Both the position numbers and the translations under genes were made by a program. Positions 36,911 through 48,475 of a DNA stretch of 64,000 nucleotides are shown here, in pieces. The notes under the pieces are model-generated. The model was not told where the DNA came from. It searched no databases and was given only the letters and a program-made list of their open reading frames with translations. The first letter of the stretch is position 1; every line of letters begins with the position of its first letter. Origin of the DNA: Dromaius novaehollandiae (taxonomy: Eukaryota > Chordata > Aves > Casuariiformes > Dromaiidae); contig NW_026991456.1 of the NCBI RefSeq assembly GCF_036370855.1, positions 3,100,001 to 3,164,000 of the forward strand, given 5' to 3'.

Positions 36911-37954
36911 AGTGAGCACAGTTCAGTTAGGGATACATGGACCTCCAATTCTTTTGCCAAATTGGCAATACATACCTAGAAATAAAACATTTGGATTTAA
37001 TGTTTCTTTAGGGCTTTAGCAGTTCTAAGATGTTCTTGATTAAAGAATGCTTCTTTTCAGAAAATAGAGATAGAGGTTATGCTAATCTGCCTCGTTTGAG
37101 CAGCATGAACCTTCTTCCTGAGCTTCCAAGTTTCTCTTGTAACACTGTGAGCTCCCCAAAGCAAGCCCCATGGGCTGCAGCCTGTGCCTGTGCCCCTGCC
37201 CAGTGTGAGGAGGAGGCAGAAAGGCACTTCAGATTTGCCTAGCTCATCACAGCCTGTGCAGCTGTGGTGCTCTTGCAGAGACATTTCTCCTGCCTGGCCC
37301 CTTGGAAAGATGAAAAGTTCCCCCTGGCCCTGGGGAGGGCAGCTCATTGGGTGAAACTCAGACCTCTGGCCCTGGCTAGCAGCTCCTCGTCCTCCCCCCA
37401 GTCCCCAAACCTGCCCTCAGGACAGAGGCTGCCTCTTCGCAACCCCCAGCTCCCCTCGCCCAGCGTTTGGATGCAGTTGTGAGCTCGTCCCTTCCTCAAG
37501 CTCTTTGGGAGAGGAAATCGGAGGTGGCTCAGGAATGAGCCACAGTCTGGAGAGCCAGCAAGACCCACCAGCATCCAGGAGGAAGGAGGGGGAGAAACCC
37601 GGATCCTGCAAGGGAGGGGAAAGCCAGACCGCAGCCCTAGGAAATGAGTGTGAAGTTCTACAGATACCTTATGTCTGGACCTAACCAGCACATGATATCT
37701 GAAAGGATAGTTTAAATGATGGGGCTATTTAGCAAAGCTCAAGGGACATGTGTCAGACACAAAAAAACATACGGTCTGTGAGCTCACTTCAAAACATCAC
37801 ACAACACTTAAAGAACTACACATAAAACTATTAAAAAAAACACATGGTCTTCACAAAAACAACTGTAACAACTGCATAACTGAAGAAACAGCTATGGATG
37901 GATGCCTTGGGAAGGCCAGCACTTCCTTGCAGCAGCCAGTGTGAAAGACATCGT
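36911..37954. other. No supported gene
   Basis: Short frames only. An acceptor-like run ending GTTGCAG at about 37,955 (minus) could start an exon reaching about 37,840, but its product is not recognisable. Confidence 0.35.
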
Positions 37955-38321
37955 GGCCTGCAACAGAAAAGTAAGCATTTGCAGTGAAAAGGATTGGGTT
38001 GGGGGCACCGCATTTAAGAGAGCCTCTTTCCCCGCTTCCTAGACTCTTTCCAGCAAGAGCTGCTGTCCCTTCCACAGTGCCAGGGGCTTCTCATGCAAAC
38101 CTGAGCCAATGGCCACGGAGAGGTGCTCAGCTAGCCAGCTGCCAAGGGCTTTGCTGCTCCTGCACGTTGGGCAACTTTGCCCAAACGCCTATGCCTGGGA
38201 GACCTCCCTGACACCTCTGCCAGGATCCCCTCTGGCTGCTCATGGAAACCGCCCCAGGAGCAATGGGAACAGGAAGAGCCAAGCCTCCATCTGCCCCCAG
38301 CCAGCCAGCTAGGGGGAATAC

Positions 38322-38399
38322 CTGGCCAGTGCAGCCATAGCTCTGCCACTTCAAGGGTTCAGGCTGGCTGCAGCCAGCCAGGCTGTCGGTCCCCAGAGC
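38322..38399 (-). other. Repeated small exon, copy 1 (26 codons)
   Basis: Acceptor TCTCTTTCAG, donor GTATTC, 78 bases, open: ALGTDSLAGCSQPEPLKWQS, then YGCTGQ. Related to copies at 38,971-39,033 and 39,827-39,904. Confidence 0.5.
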
Positions 38400-38970
38400 C
38401 TGAAAGAGAAAGGGTAGCATTTGCAGGGAAAGCCACAAAGCCAGTGGGCTCTGGCCCCAGGGCCTCTTTTCCTCTCCCTGCCCAAGGCAAGTGGTGCACA
38501 GTGCAGGCATTGCTATTGCTGGCCCACAGCAGGGTTCCTCCTGGCAGCCGATGAGTTGCTTCCCTGCAGCTGGGAGAGGGCCTGGGAGGTGGCAGGGCCC
38601 TTGTCACAGGCACATTTCACTGCCTTCAGCAATCACAGCCAAGGGAGTTGTGCCACTTGCCCTTAAATCCTCTGGGCAGCCAGCTTCTCTCCAAGAGAGT
38701 AGCTAGTGCCTGTGGCCTTCTTGCCCACCCCGGAGATCACAGCAATGAGGGACACCTATAAGCACTGCTGAGAGCTTGTCCCCAAGTGCTCCTGCACAGG
38801 AAGTGATTGCAGCAGGAGACAGACTGGTTATCTACAGGCAAAGGCATCACAGTGTCATGAGGAAGCCTCCTGGCCTATTCTTCCAGGCCTTCCTCAAATA
38901 ACATTCTTGGGAGGAACAGGAAAGCCCAAGCCCCGATCTGTTGCTGTCCAGCTGGCTGCGGCAGGAATAC

Positions 38971-39033
38971 CTGGCCACTGCTGCCATAGCTCCGCCACTC
39001 CATGGGTTCAGGCTGGCCGTCTGTCCTCAGAGC
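38971..39033 (-). other. Repeated small exon, copy 2 (21 codons)
   Basis: Acceptor TCTGTTTCAG, donor GTATTC, 63 bases, open: ALRTDGQPEPMEWRSYGSSG, then Q. Differs from copy 1 by a 15-base in-frame deletion. Confidence 0.5.
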
Positions 39034-39826
39034 CTGAAACAGAGAAGGAGACATTTGCAGGGAAAGCCACAAAGCCAGCAGGCTGTGGCCCCAGGGCTTT
39101 TCCTCTCTGTCCCAATACACAGTGCAGGCATTGCTGTCTACCTGCAGTGGGCTCTCTCCCACCAGCAGGCCTGGAGAAGACTGTGGACACAGAAGGCATG
39201 GGAAAGGTTTCCACTAGGAACTACCCTGAAGGGTTTGCCTGTGTCACTAGCTGCAAGGGACATGTGGATGGTTGTTTGCTGGGGTTTGCTTGGTCCTGCG
39301 ATTGTTTCCCTGCAGCTGGGAGGGGGCCTGGGAGGCCTCAGGGCCCTGGCCCCAGGCAGGTGTCTCCACCTTCCCTGCTGCAGCTGTAGGAGCTGTCCCA
39401 CTTGCCCCCAGTCCTCAGGGTGGCAAGTACCTGAGGAGGCTGATCAGTGGTCAACAACCAAAAGCATCTCAGGGCCATGAGGATGCCTCTTGGCAAAATC
39501 ATGCAGGTCTCCCAAGAATGTCGCCCTTGGGAGCTATCAAGTCTCAGTACAAAAGGAAGGGGTTGGGGATATCCCTTTCTAGAGAGCCCCTTTCCCTGCT
39601 TCTCAGACTCTTTCCTGCAAGTGCTGCTGTCAGTCTTGCAGTGCCAGAGGCTTCCTGTGCAAAGCTGAGCTTATGGCCAGGGAGAGCTACTCAGTCAGCA
39701 AGCTCCCAAGGGCTTTGCTGCTCCTGCATGTTGGGCAGCTTTTCCCCAGCACCCATGCCTGGGAGTCCTCCTTGACACCTCTGCCAGGATCATCTCTGGC
39801 TGCTCTCAGAAAACCAAACAAAATAC

Positions 39827-39904
39827 ATGGCCAGTGCAGCCGTAGCTCTGCCATTCCATTGGTTCAGGGTTGCCAAAGACAACCATGCCATCCATCCCAA
39901 GAGC
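39827..39904 (-). other. Repeated small exon, copy 3 (26 codons)
   Basis: Acceptor TCTCTTTCAG, donor GTATTT, 78 bases, open: ALGMDGMVVFGNPEPMEWQS, then YGCTGH. Belongs to the same duplicated segment as copy 1. Confidence 0.5.
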
Positions 39905-41252
39905 CTGAAAGAGAAAAGGCGGCATTTGCAGGGAAGGCCTTGAAGCCAGTGGGCTCTGGCCCCAGGGCTCTTTCCCTTCTCTCTCCCCAGAGCAGGAGGT
40001 ACACAGTGCAGGCATTGCTATGCCTGCCCACAGCAGTCTCTTTCCCACCAGCAGGCCATTTTCTAGGGCAGGAGAAAAGTGAGAACTAGAGAAGAGAAAA
40101 CTCAGATGTGGTTTGACCCTGCTCTGGCCCACAGTGGGTTTGAGCCATCCCTTCTCAGACATCACTCATGCCCTCCTGTACCACTGCAGCTCCCCTGTGT
40201 CCTCTCCTGAGCATTGCTGGCCCCTGGCACTGCCTGGCCCTGCTCCACACCTGCCTTTGTCTCCCTGCGGCCAGCACTGGAGCTGCTGTGGGACTGAGCC
40301 CTTGGAAGTACCTGTGTTCCTGTGGTGATAACGGCTCTGCTCTGATCCGAATGGGAGACAGGGCAGTGGGGATGCAGTGAGGAAGAGTGATCATATGTCG
40401 GACTTACCCTAGCACTGATGACCATGACAGCAGAGACAAATCCTTGGGGTTGGGCTTGCTGGGTGGGAATGAGGTCTCCTAGCACTGTAAAGGCTGCTCT
40501 CCTAAAGGCACTTTCAGCTGGCAATGGAGCCATCCCAGCAGTGTGGGAGCTGGGGGTCAATGCTGAGGGCTGTGGAGCCCCCCCTGCCACTTGCCAGGCC
40601 CCAGTGGTGGAGCTAGTAGGCACTTGTCAGGGGCTCCCAGCTGGTGGACACTGGTCAGCACAGCTGCAGCAAACACCTCTGTGGGAGCTGGGCAGCAGTA
40701 CAACCTTATCACGTCCCCGAGTGCTCCTGGCCTCAGGTTCCTGGGCAGGTGGCAGTTCTGGACCAGAGCCTCCAGGGGCCACATAGTTGTGCCTACTGCC
40801 CAGTTCTGGTCCCACTGCAGCCCAACACTGCTGCACAGTACACTGCTCCTCACAGTGGGGTCTCCGTGCTTGATGCTGGGCAGGGGTGTCCACTCGAGAG
40901 AAGCACTGCCCATGGGAGGGGAAGACCTGACCCCATGAGTCCCACTCTTGGCAAAAGCCAGACCTGCAAGTTGTTTGGCAGCTCCAGGAGGTGCAAGGTG
41001 GGATGTCTGAGGGCCAACACCTGCAGCATGATGTCTGTGGTGCCCAGGGGCTGCAAGGAGGACAGAGGGCTGTAGCACTTCTTCCCTGGTTCCCCTCAGC
41101 CTCAGGAGAGGGGCTTCAATTCCTGCTGCCTCAGAGGGATGCCCATGGCCCTGTGGTGCCCAGGGAGAGGGCCAGGGCAGCAGAGCTGCTGCACAGACAC
41201 CGGCTCCTGCTGCTGCTGGTAACAATGTGCTGTCTTTAGGATCTCTCTCCAC

Positions 41253-44200
41253 CCTTGCTACATACCTTGACTTTTAAATGTCCAGCAGACAAAAAAGCCT
41301 TTGGGGGAAGGAGAACTTGATACACTGCACACACAGGCAAAGAGGGACGCTGTAGCATTGATATTTTCCAAAAGCCATAAGGTGAATCTGGACTAGGAGC
41401 TGCTGTTACCTATGCACCAGGCTCCTAATTCTGCAAGGGGTGCAAGCTCCAATAATCAGCCTTCTCACAGGGGGTAGAGTTTCTCCCAGCCAGTCTGCAC
41501 AAGTTCCTTCTTTGCCCTGTGCCCCAGAGACTGATAAAGTCAGCATGCGCAATGCCCATGATTAGGTTTAAATAAAGATTTTATTCAGGCAGGAGCAAGT
41601 TCTGCTAAGCTGCCTCCAGACCCAGAGTCCCAACACCCACAGGGGGTGGCCAGCTTGCTGGAGCTGGGAACCTCATCTCTTCCAGTTGCTGCTTCTGCTC
41701 CGGCAAGTCTTGCCCAGGGGGCTCCTGAATGCTGTGGACACGCTCACATTTCAGCACAGAGGGCGGTGAGGTGGGGAGAGTGGGCAAGAGGGAGCTTCCT
41801 GAGCCAAAGAGCCACATGGCTAAGCAGCTGTGAAAGGGCCCAAGTGGGCGAGACAGGTCTGCAAGGGATGAGCCCTGGGAGCAGGGTCTGCAGGACAGAG
41901 CAGCCCCAGGGAGCCAGCAGGGGTGTGCGGAGCCACCCAGACTGGCCTGACAAAGCACTCCCAGCAGGAGTGCTGGGAGCCTGCAGAGACCCTGCGCCAG
42001 GCAACCTGCTGGCCCCACAGACCTCCCTGCCTGCCTCATTGAGCAGGGTCAGGGGACTGTGCCCTCCTGCTAGGACTGCACTGGGCCCAGGGCCAGAGCA
42101 GGCTTGTTTGCAGGGCAGGCCAGAAGGTGTGTGTAGAGTTTGCAGTGCAGCCCAGCTCTCAGGGCTCACTCCGTGCTGCTCTCGTGAGCTTTGCTTCTCT
42201 GTTTTTTCCAGGACCTGATGTCAGCATAGGAGGGAGGACTTTCTAGAGGATGGCAGCTCTCTCCCTGGAGCCAGCGCAAGCCAGCTACCGTAGGCAATGT
42301 TAGAGCTCAGAATGTCTTCCGAGATTTAAGCCGCCCTGTCTGTCTGGGCAGATGGCGTTGCCTAAGCAGGTGCTTGATTTTTTTCCACTGCTGTCAAATA
42401 CAGGCCCAGATGCTTTCCAAGTGATGTTTTTTGAAAAACACATTCAACCCCCAACCCCTCCTAACCAGCTCCTCAATTGAGATCATGCGTATTCATCGTG
42501 TGGGGAAGGAATAGCAGTTGCTCTTCTCTTTGGCAGAAAAACCTGTGTAGGTCACCAACATAATTCCGGTGGGGTTTTAAAGGGACTTTCCAAGCATCGG
42601 GTCTGTGTCTGAGGATGGGGGTCTCCATGGGTCCTGGGCAGGAGAGGGCAGGTCTACCAGGCAGTGGGGCCCATGGGGGCTGGAGCAGTGTTCATGTCTT
42701 GGTACCCAGCCCTTATTTCTGTGTGCAGAGGCACTGCCTCCAGATGGGGGCACTTCCACTTCAGCCCTGATTTGTTGATGAAGAGGTCCCTTCTCTTTAC
42801 ATCAGCAGCACCATTTCTACTGCCCAGCTGGTGCCTCACAGACCCTCTTTGACATGCTCCTGCCTGCCGGGACACGGCGATGGGATGGGGACTGGGAATG
42901 CACCCACCCTGCAGGGTCAGCTGGGTGGGACATACAGGGCTCCTCCAATGCCACACAGCATCGATTTTATCAAAAAGAAAGAAAGAAAGAAAAAAACAAC
43001 AGGCCCTGCAGGGTCACCTGGGCGCTGCAATGACTTTCACCGGGTCTGTAGCTGCTGCTGCCACTGGAGAGCAGAGCAGGCCGACATCAGTGCTGCACTG
43101 CATCTGCCTGATCTGCTGAGGTGCCCCAAATACCCACCAGCTCTCACATGGCACTGCCCAGGGATCTGTCGTAACCAAATATTCCAAGCCCAGTTTGATT
43201 TTATTCAAGTCAAATTGGAAACAAGTTTGAGGGGAAGGGGTAGAGACACATACTGCTTACAGGAGGGGGGGAAAGAGATCTGTTCAGTAATGGAAAAAAG
43301 TCTTTCTGTCACTTTGAGATAGTGTCATCACAATACTCTTTTACTGATGGTCCTGCATATTTATCTAGGGCTATCTCATTGCCTAATCAGAACTTTATTA
43401 GTTATAGCAGGAAGCATTTATAGTTGGGAGCAGCAGCTGACTCTCTCCCATAATTAGCACCATAGTGGTCAATGCCAGAGAGCTAATTATGAAGATCACT
43501 TCCACAGACCCTTCTTACAAGAAAGTCAGAAAGTTCACAGCAAAACGGAGCTGTGGAAGACTCAGGCAGACATGCTTAGTGAGTTCATATCAAGCCAAAG
43601 ATACTTCCTTGCTGCTCATGTTTCCATCACAGAGCATGGACAGAGCATTTCACAGATGTTAAACATTAAAACATAACTTCAGAAACCACCCAAAGGTTGT
43701 AACTTCAGTCTTAAATTCTGTTCATAGCAGCTGGAGAAAAAAATATTTCATAATAGGATGAAAAACTATTCAAATACTTTATCATCTGATCATTAAGATC
43801 ATTTGAAAAGTTGTTTCAGAACCAAGAATGACCATGCAAGCCTGTTGATAGAAATGTGAGCGTGTAAGCCTCCAAAGAGATTAAATCCCTAAAAAGCAAC
43901 CTCTTCAGGCCTTTACACCTTTGTCTAGGATTGGTGTCTTCCATAGCAGCCCTGGCATGACTCCCAGTACCAGAAACTGTGGCTCACATGAAGGTAAAAT
44001 AAATGAATTGTGAGAAGGTGTTCCCTAAAATTCTGCATGTCCGTAGAACATCCCTTGTCTCCTTAGAGCCTAGAAGAAAGCTCCAGAGCAGACATCTGTT
44101 CTAAAACAGAGAGACAATTCCATTTGGCAGAATTGTTTCATCTTAATAAAATCTGATGAATCAGGTACACAGGTAAAGGACAATACTGTCCCAAGGGAGA

Positions 44201-44513
44201 CACAGCAAAGTGACAAAATTAATGCAAAACTTCTTCTTTCCATCATGTCCTCAGTCACAGCCTTGTGTTCTGCCAGAAGCAATTTCTTTGTTCACCGAGG
44301 AAGGCATTAGAGCTTGATGACTCACTGTAGGACAGCAAGTTCTAAAATGGGAAAAAAAACCTCTGACGTGTAAACTGCAGAGTGCCCGAAATGTCAGGTA
44401 GGAAGTTCAAACTGCTGAATAACCTGGAGATTTATTCATATCTGGTGTACTTCTCCTGAAGTCAAAAGTATGACAATGAAGAATAACCTCGTTAAAGAAT
44501 AGCGAACTGAAAC
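41253..44513. other. No supported gene
   Basis: Contains GC-rich sequence to about 43 kb, with overlapping long frames on both strands (for example 41,646-42,218 plus, 190 codons) lacking domains, then AT-rich sequence. AATAAA signals occur on both strands at about 41,570-41,585, and a GAAA-type run at 42,976-42,997. Nothing I can name. Confidence 0.4.
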
Positions 44514-45217
44514 TGTCTAGAGGTAGCTGCTTAGCACAACTTATATAAAACTTGCTTAGCATGAGTAGCTAAATTTGCTGAAGCCTTAGGCTGTACTTAG
44601 ATAAAATAATGAACTTTTACTTAGTCCAGTAAGAAAAGGGGCCTCAGAGCTGGTTCAAGCTAGGAAGATAAGGAAGTTACAAGCAGTCTGCATTCCTGCG
44701 TCTCACACTCGGAAAGGGAGGGTGTCAAGGCTTTGAAATAAGACCAGTGCAGGGCATTAGGACCTTGAGGGACAAAGCCTTAGCTCACTGCTGGGGCAGT
44801 GTTAATTGTTATGATTTAGAATCACCTCCTCCTCAGGACCTTGAGACACAACAGTAAGACCCAACAAAAACAGAGGTACAACCGTCATCAGAGACCACAA
44901 AAAAAACAAAAATAAGGAGAAAAACAGCTTACCTCAGAATGACGATGAGACCCAATGAGGAGCAGGAGACCCCCAGACCAAAGAATTACTATTGGTCTAA
45001 CTACCATGTGAGGGGTGGGAAATGTAACTTGGAAAAACTATAATTGCCCAGGATTTGTTTATGTTAGGGTCCCTCTTCAGAGGCACCCAGCTCAAGCTGT
45101 AATTACGGCATGCACGTGATTAAAATTTAATTTGTTTTGATTTGGCTCTGAACTGTACTTGCGGGAACCTAGGGTCGAGCTCTGTTATGGTGGCCGACAA
45201 GCCTAATTTCCATGACA
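44514..45217 (+). mobile_element. LTR with mosaic structure
   Basis: The 5' half (44,530-44,850) matches the U3 of the LTR at 36,100-36,430: CTTGCTTAGCATGAGTAG, GCTAAATTTGCTGAAGCC, GGGAGG-TGTCAAGGC, GGGGCAGTGTTAATT. The 3' half (45,035-45,217) instead matches the 3' end of the LTR at 31,770-31,939. Possible ends are TGTCT at 44,514 and GACA at 45,217. No clear target duplication. Confidence 0.7.
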
Positions 45218-45599
45218 ACCTGTTCTCATTTGAGGAACACCAGGCCCTCATAACAAATTTCAATAGAATAATCAGGGTAGGATGAGGTACAGGCTTCATC
45301 ATAAACTTTCCAGGCCAAAGTCATTTAAATCTTATTTTCCCACCTCAGGACAAGATAAAAATGTTCACTGGTAATCCTGAGCTGTGTAAACACTGATTTT
45401 TAGGCGACCTAAAAATGTGAAGAAAAGGTAACAAAAGAAAATCTTACTCTTTAAACAAACCGTTTCAGTAACTCTATATATACAAACATTATCAATATTT
45501 TCATGGAGAAGAGTTCAATCCTCTGTCCAGCTCTAATCCTTCTTTCTTTTCAAGCACTTTCTTGATCAAGCCTTTGCTAGATTTACTGCTTGTTGTGAT

Positions 45600-45950
45600 G
45601 GACTATGCTTGAGCCTGGAGGAGGTGATCCTTGAATATCAGTGGATGCTCTTGGACCCCTCTTCCTTCCTGTATTCCCAGGGATTCTTCAAAGCAGCTCC
45701 CTGAACAGACTGAAGTCTGCTCTCCTGAAGTCCAGGGCTGTGAGCCTGCTTTTTGGCCTGCTTCCTCCTCACAGAACCCTGAACTCCACCATCTCATGGG
45801 TGCTGCAGCCAAGACTGCCCCTGAATTTCACATCTCCGATCAGCTCTTCCTTTGTTCTAAGTATGAAGTCCAACGGAGCACCTCACCTCACTGGCTCCTC
45901 CATCACCTGTGTTAGAAGTTGTCATCAGTGTACTCCAGTGCCCCATGAGG
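45600..45950. repeat. Interspersed repeat of sauropsid type, probably CR1-related
   Basis: The block running through GCTCCCTGAACAGACTGAAG, CTCCTGAAGTCCAGGG, GAACTCCACCATCTCATGG and GCTCCTCCATCACCTGTGT resembles a dispersed element I know from bird and reptile genomes. Its exact class is uncertain. It directly abuts the first 31-bp array, and a 315-codon frame runs from it into the array without biological meaning that I can support. Confidence 0.4.
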
Positions 45951-45956
45951 ACCAGC

Positions 45957-46525
45957 GCTTGCAAAAAAAGGCACTCGGAGGCCTGCACACAGGAAAAAAA
46001 GGCACTTGGAGGCCCCTGCACCACAAAAAAAAGGCACTTGGAGGCTCCCACACTGCAAAAATAGGCACTCATAAGCCGCTATACCCTATAAAAGGGCACT
46101 CAGAGGCCCCTGCACTGGAAGAAAAGGCATTTGAAGGTGCATGCACTGCAAAAAAAAGGCACTCGGAGGCCGCTACAATGCAAAGAAATGCACTCGGAGG
46201 CCCTAAACTGGAAAAAAAAGGCACTTGGAGGCCGCTGCACCACAAAAAAAGGCACTCAGAGACACCAGCGCCGCCAAAAAAGGCACTCAGAGGATCCTGC
46301 ACACCAAAAAGGGCACTCGGAGGCTACTACACCAGAAAAAAAAGGCACTCGGAGGGCCCTGCACCACAAAAAAAGGCCCTTGGTGGACCCTACACCACAA
46401 AAAAAGGCACTCAGAGGCCGCTATACTGCAATAAAAGGTATTCTCAGGCCCTTGCACCAGAAAAGAAGGGACTCAGAGGCACCTGCACCTCAAAAAAAGC
46501 ACTTGGAGGCCGCTGCAAAGCCAAA
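45957..46525 (+). repeat. 31-bp minisatellite, array 1 (about 18 units)
   Basis: Unit form GGCACTCGGAGGCC followed by a variable CTNCACC-like stretch and an A run of 5-8 bases, period 31 (30-32). Units differ at few positions, mainly CTCGG/CTTGG/CTCAG and the pyrimidine stretch before the A run. All units are in plus orientation. Confidence 0.95.
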
Positions 46526-46534
46526 AGCTTTTGG

Positions 46535-48290
46535 AGGAATGACCTCGCCAGCACAGCCAGCTGCCGTGGGCCTGCCAATGTCCTTTGAGGCACTAAGGAG
46601 AAAGTGACCTCACAAGTCCAGCCAGCAGCCATGGCCCTGCAGCTGGCCTATCAGACACTGAGGCAGAAGTGACCTCACTACCTCAGCAACCAGCCATGGG
46701 CCTGCCACTTGCCAATCAGGCACTGAGGCAGAAGTGAGCACAGAAGCACAGGCAGGAGCCATGGCGCTCTGAGTGCCTCATCAGGCACTGAGGTCAAAGG
46801 GACCTCACAAGCACAGCCAGCAGCTCTGGGCCTGCCATGGCACATCAAGCACGGAGAAAGAAGTGACATGGGCGTGGCAATGGCTAATTAGGCATGCAGG
46901 TCGAAGTGCCATCACAAGCACAGCCAGCAGCACTGGGACTGAGAGTGACCAAGCAGGTGCTGAGGCAGAGGGACTTCACAAGCACACCAGTAGGCATCGG
47001 CCTGGCACAGTCCCTTGAGGCTCAGAGGCACAAGTGACATCACAAGGCACAACTAGCAGCCAATGGGCCTGCCACTGCCCTTTCTGGCCTGGAGACACAA
47101 GTGTCCTCACAAGCCCAGCCAGCAGCCTTGGGCCTGACAGCGGCCTCTAAGGAACAGAGGCAGAAGTGACCTCAGCAGCACAGCCAGCAGCCATGGTCCT
47201 GCCACTGGCCTGTGAGGCAATGAGGGAGGCAGAAGTGGCCTCCTAAGCAGACCAAGAGCCATGGGTGAGGCACTGGCTTCTGGGGCACTGAGGCAGAAGT
47301 GGCCTCACTGCCTCAGCCAGCAGCCATGGCTTTGCCATTAGCCTCTCATGCACTGAGGGGGAAGTGACTTCACCAGCATAGCCATCAGCCATGGCCTGCC
47401 CCTGGCCTGGCAGGCCCAGAGGCAGCAGTGACCTCACAAACATAGCCAGGATCAATGGCCTGCCACTGGCCTTGCAGGTACGCAGGCAGAATTGAGCGCA
47501 GAAGCACAGCCAGCAGCCAGGGGCCTCCCACTGGCCCTGCAGGCACTGAGGCAGAAGTGCCATCACAAGCAGAGCCAGCAGGCAGGTGCCTGCAAGTATC
47601 AGAGGAAGCACTAAGGGAGAAGTCCCATTACAAGCTGACTCTGTCTTGTGAGGTCACTTCTGCCTCTGTGCCTAAAGGGCCAGCGGCAGGACCATGGCTG
47701 CTGGCTCTGCTTGGGAGGGCTGTGCTGCCCCCATGCCTCAGAGGCCACTGCCGGATAATGGCTGTTGCCTGGGCTGCTGGGATCACTTCTGCCTGAGTGC
47801 CTCACAGGCCAGTGGCTGGTTGCTGGCTGAGGTAGGAAGGTCACTTCTGCCTCACTGTCGGAGAGGACCATGGCTGTGGCTGTGCTTGTCAGATCACTTC
47901 TGCCTCAGGGCGTGAGAGGCGACTGGCAGGCCTGTATGCCCTGGCTGTTCTTCTAAGGTCCCTTCCACCTGCATGTCTTCTAGGCCAGCAGCAGCACGTG
48001 GCTGCTGCTCTCCTTTTGAGATCAATTCTGCCCCCGGGCTTCACAGGCCAAGAGGAGGCCCATGCCTCCTGGCTGTGCTTTTGAGGTCACTTCTGCCTCC
48101 AGGCCTGAGAGGCAAGTTGCAAGGCCGTGGCTTCTGGCTGTGCTTGTGACCTCAATTCTGCCTCCATTTCTGAGAGGCAAGTTTCAGACCCAAGGCTGCT
48201 GGCCTTTCCTGTGACGTCACTTCTGCTTCTGTGCGTTATAGGCCCCCATCACGGCCATGGCTGCGCTTGTGAGGTCACTTTGACCTTTGC
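46535..48290. repeat. ~65-bp minisatellite that reverses orientation at ~47,642
   Basis: Unit contains GAGGCAGAAGTGACCTCAC, then CACAGCCAGCAGCCATGG, GCCTGCCACTGGCC and CAGGCACT. About 17 plus units run from 46,535 to about 47,640, then about 10 units in minus orientation (GAGGTCACTTCTGCCTC) to 48,290. Units are more diverged than those of the 31-bp array. Confidence 0.9.
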
Positions 48291-48475
48291 ACCCCTACAC
48301 CACAAGAAAAAGACACTCGGAGGCCTGTACACGGGAAAAAAGGCACTTGGAGTCCCTGCACCTGTGCCTTTTTTTTTCCAGTATAGCATCCTCTGCGTGC
48401 ATATTTTTGCAGTGCGTGGCCCCCTAGTGCCCTTTTTTTCCCCAGTGCTCATGCCTCCAAGTGCCTTTTCTCTAT
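48290..48475. repeat. 31-bp minisatellite, short array with internal inversion at ~48,363
   Basis: Two to three plus units (48,290-48,362) are followed at once by three to four minus units (T-run then CCAGT- or CAGTG-type ends and CCTCCAAGTGCC). This is a small head-to-head junction of the same satellite. Confidence 0.85.

Larger units (their letters stand above)
37980..40040. repeat. Tandem segmental duplication, ~1.5-kb spacing
   Basis: 37,985-38,530 matches 39,550-40,040 over most of its length, for example at the GCTTTGCTGCTCCTGCA stretch, CTATGCCTGGGAG versus CCATGCCTGGGAG, and ACACCTCTGCCAGGATC. A third partial copy lies at 38,960-39,140. The copies carry the repeated small exon. Confidence 0.75.
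37840..41252 (-). pseudogene. Possible HEAT-repeat (maestro-like) gene remnant
   Basis: Minus-strand exon-like pieces with good splice sites occur through this region: three paralogous small exons (listed separately), and an exon ending at 40,408 with donor GTAAGT that encodes SAFRRAAFTVLGDLIP, a HEAT-repeat-like helix. Maestro HEAT-like (MROH) genes are expanded in sauropsids and have many small exons, which is why I suggest them. Neighbouring open frames (40,557-41,252 minus, 231 codons) have no domain. Stops and frame changes between the pieces suggest decay. The assignment is tentative. Confidence 0.28.

Noticed and set aside
41605..42218. 144- and 190-codon opposing frames
   Set aside because: Mutually overlapping frames in GC-rich sequence, with no splice or domain support.
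45957..46525. CRISPR array
   Set aside because: Vertebrate context, no spacers (units are contiguous), and no cas genes.
45641..46588. 315-codon frame as a gene
   Set aside because: It joins a dispersed-repeat segment to the 31-bp array; open by composition only.
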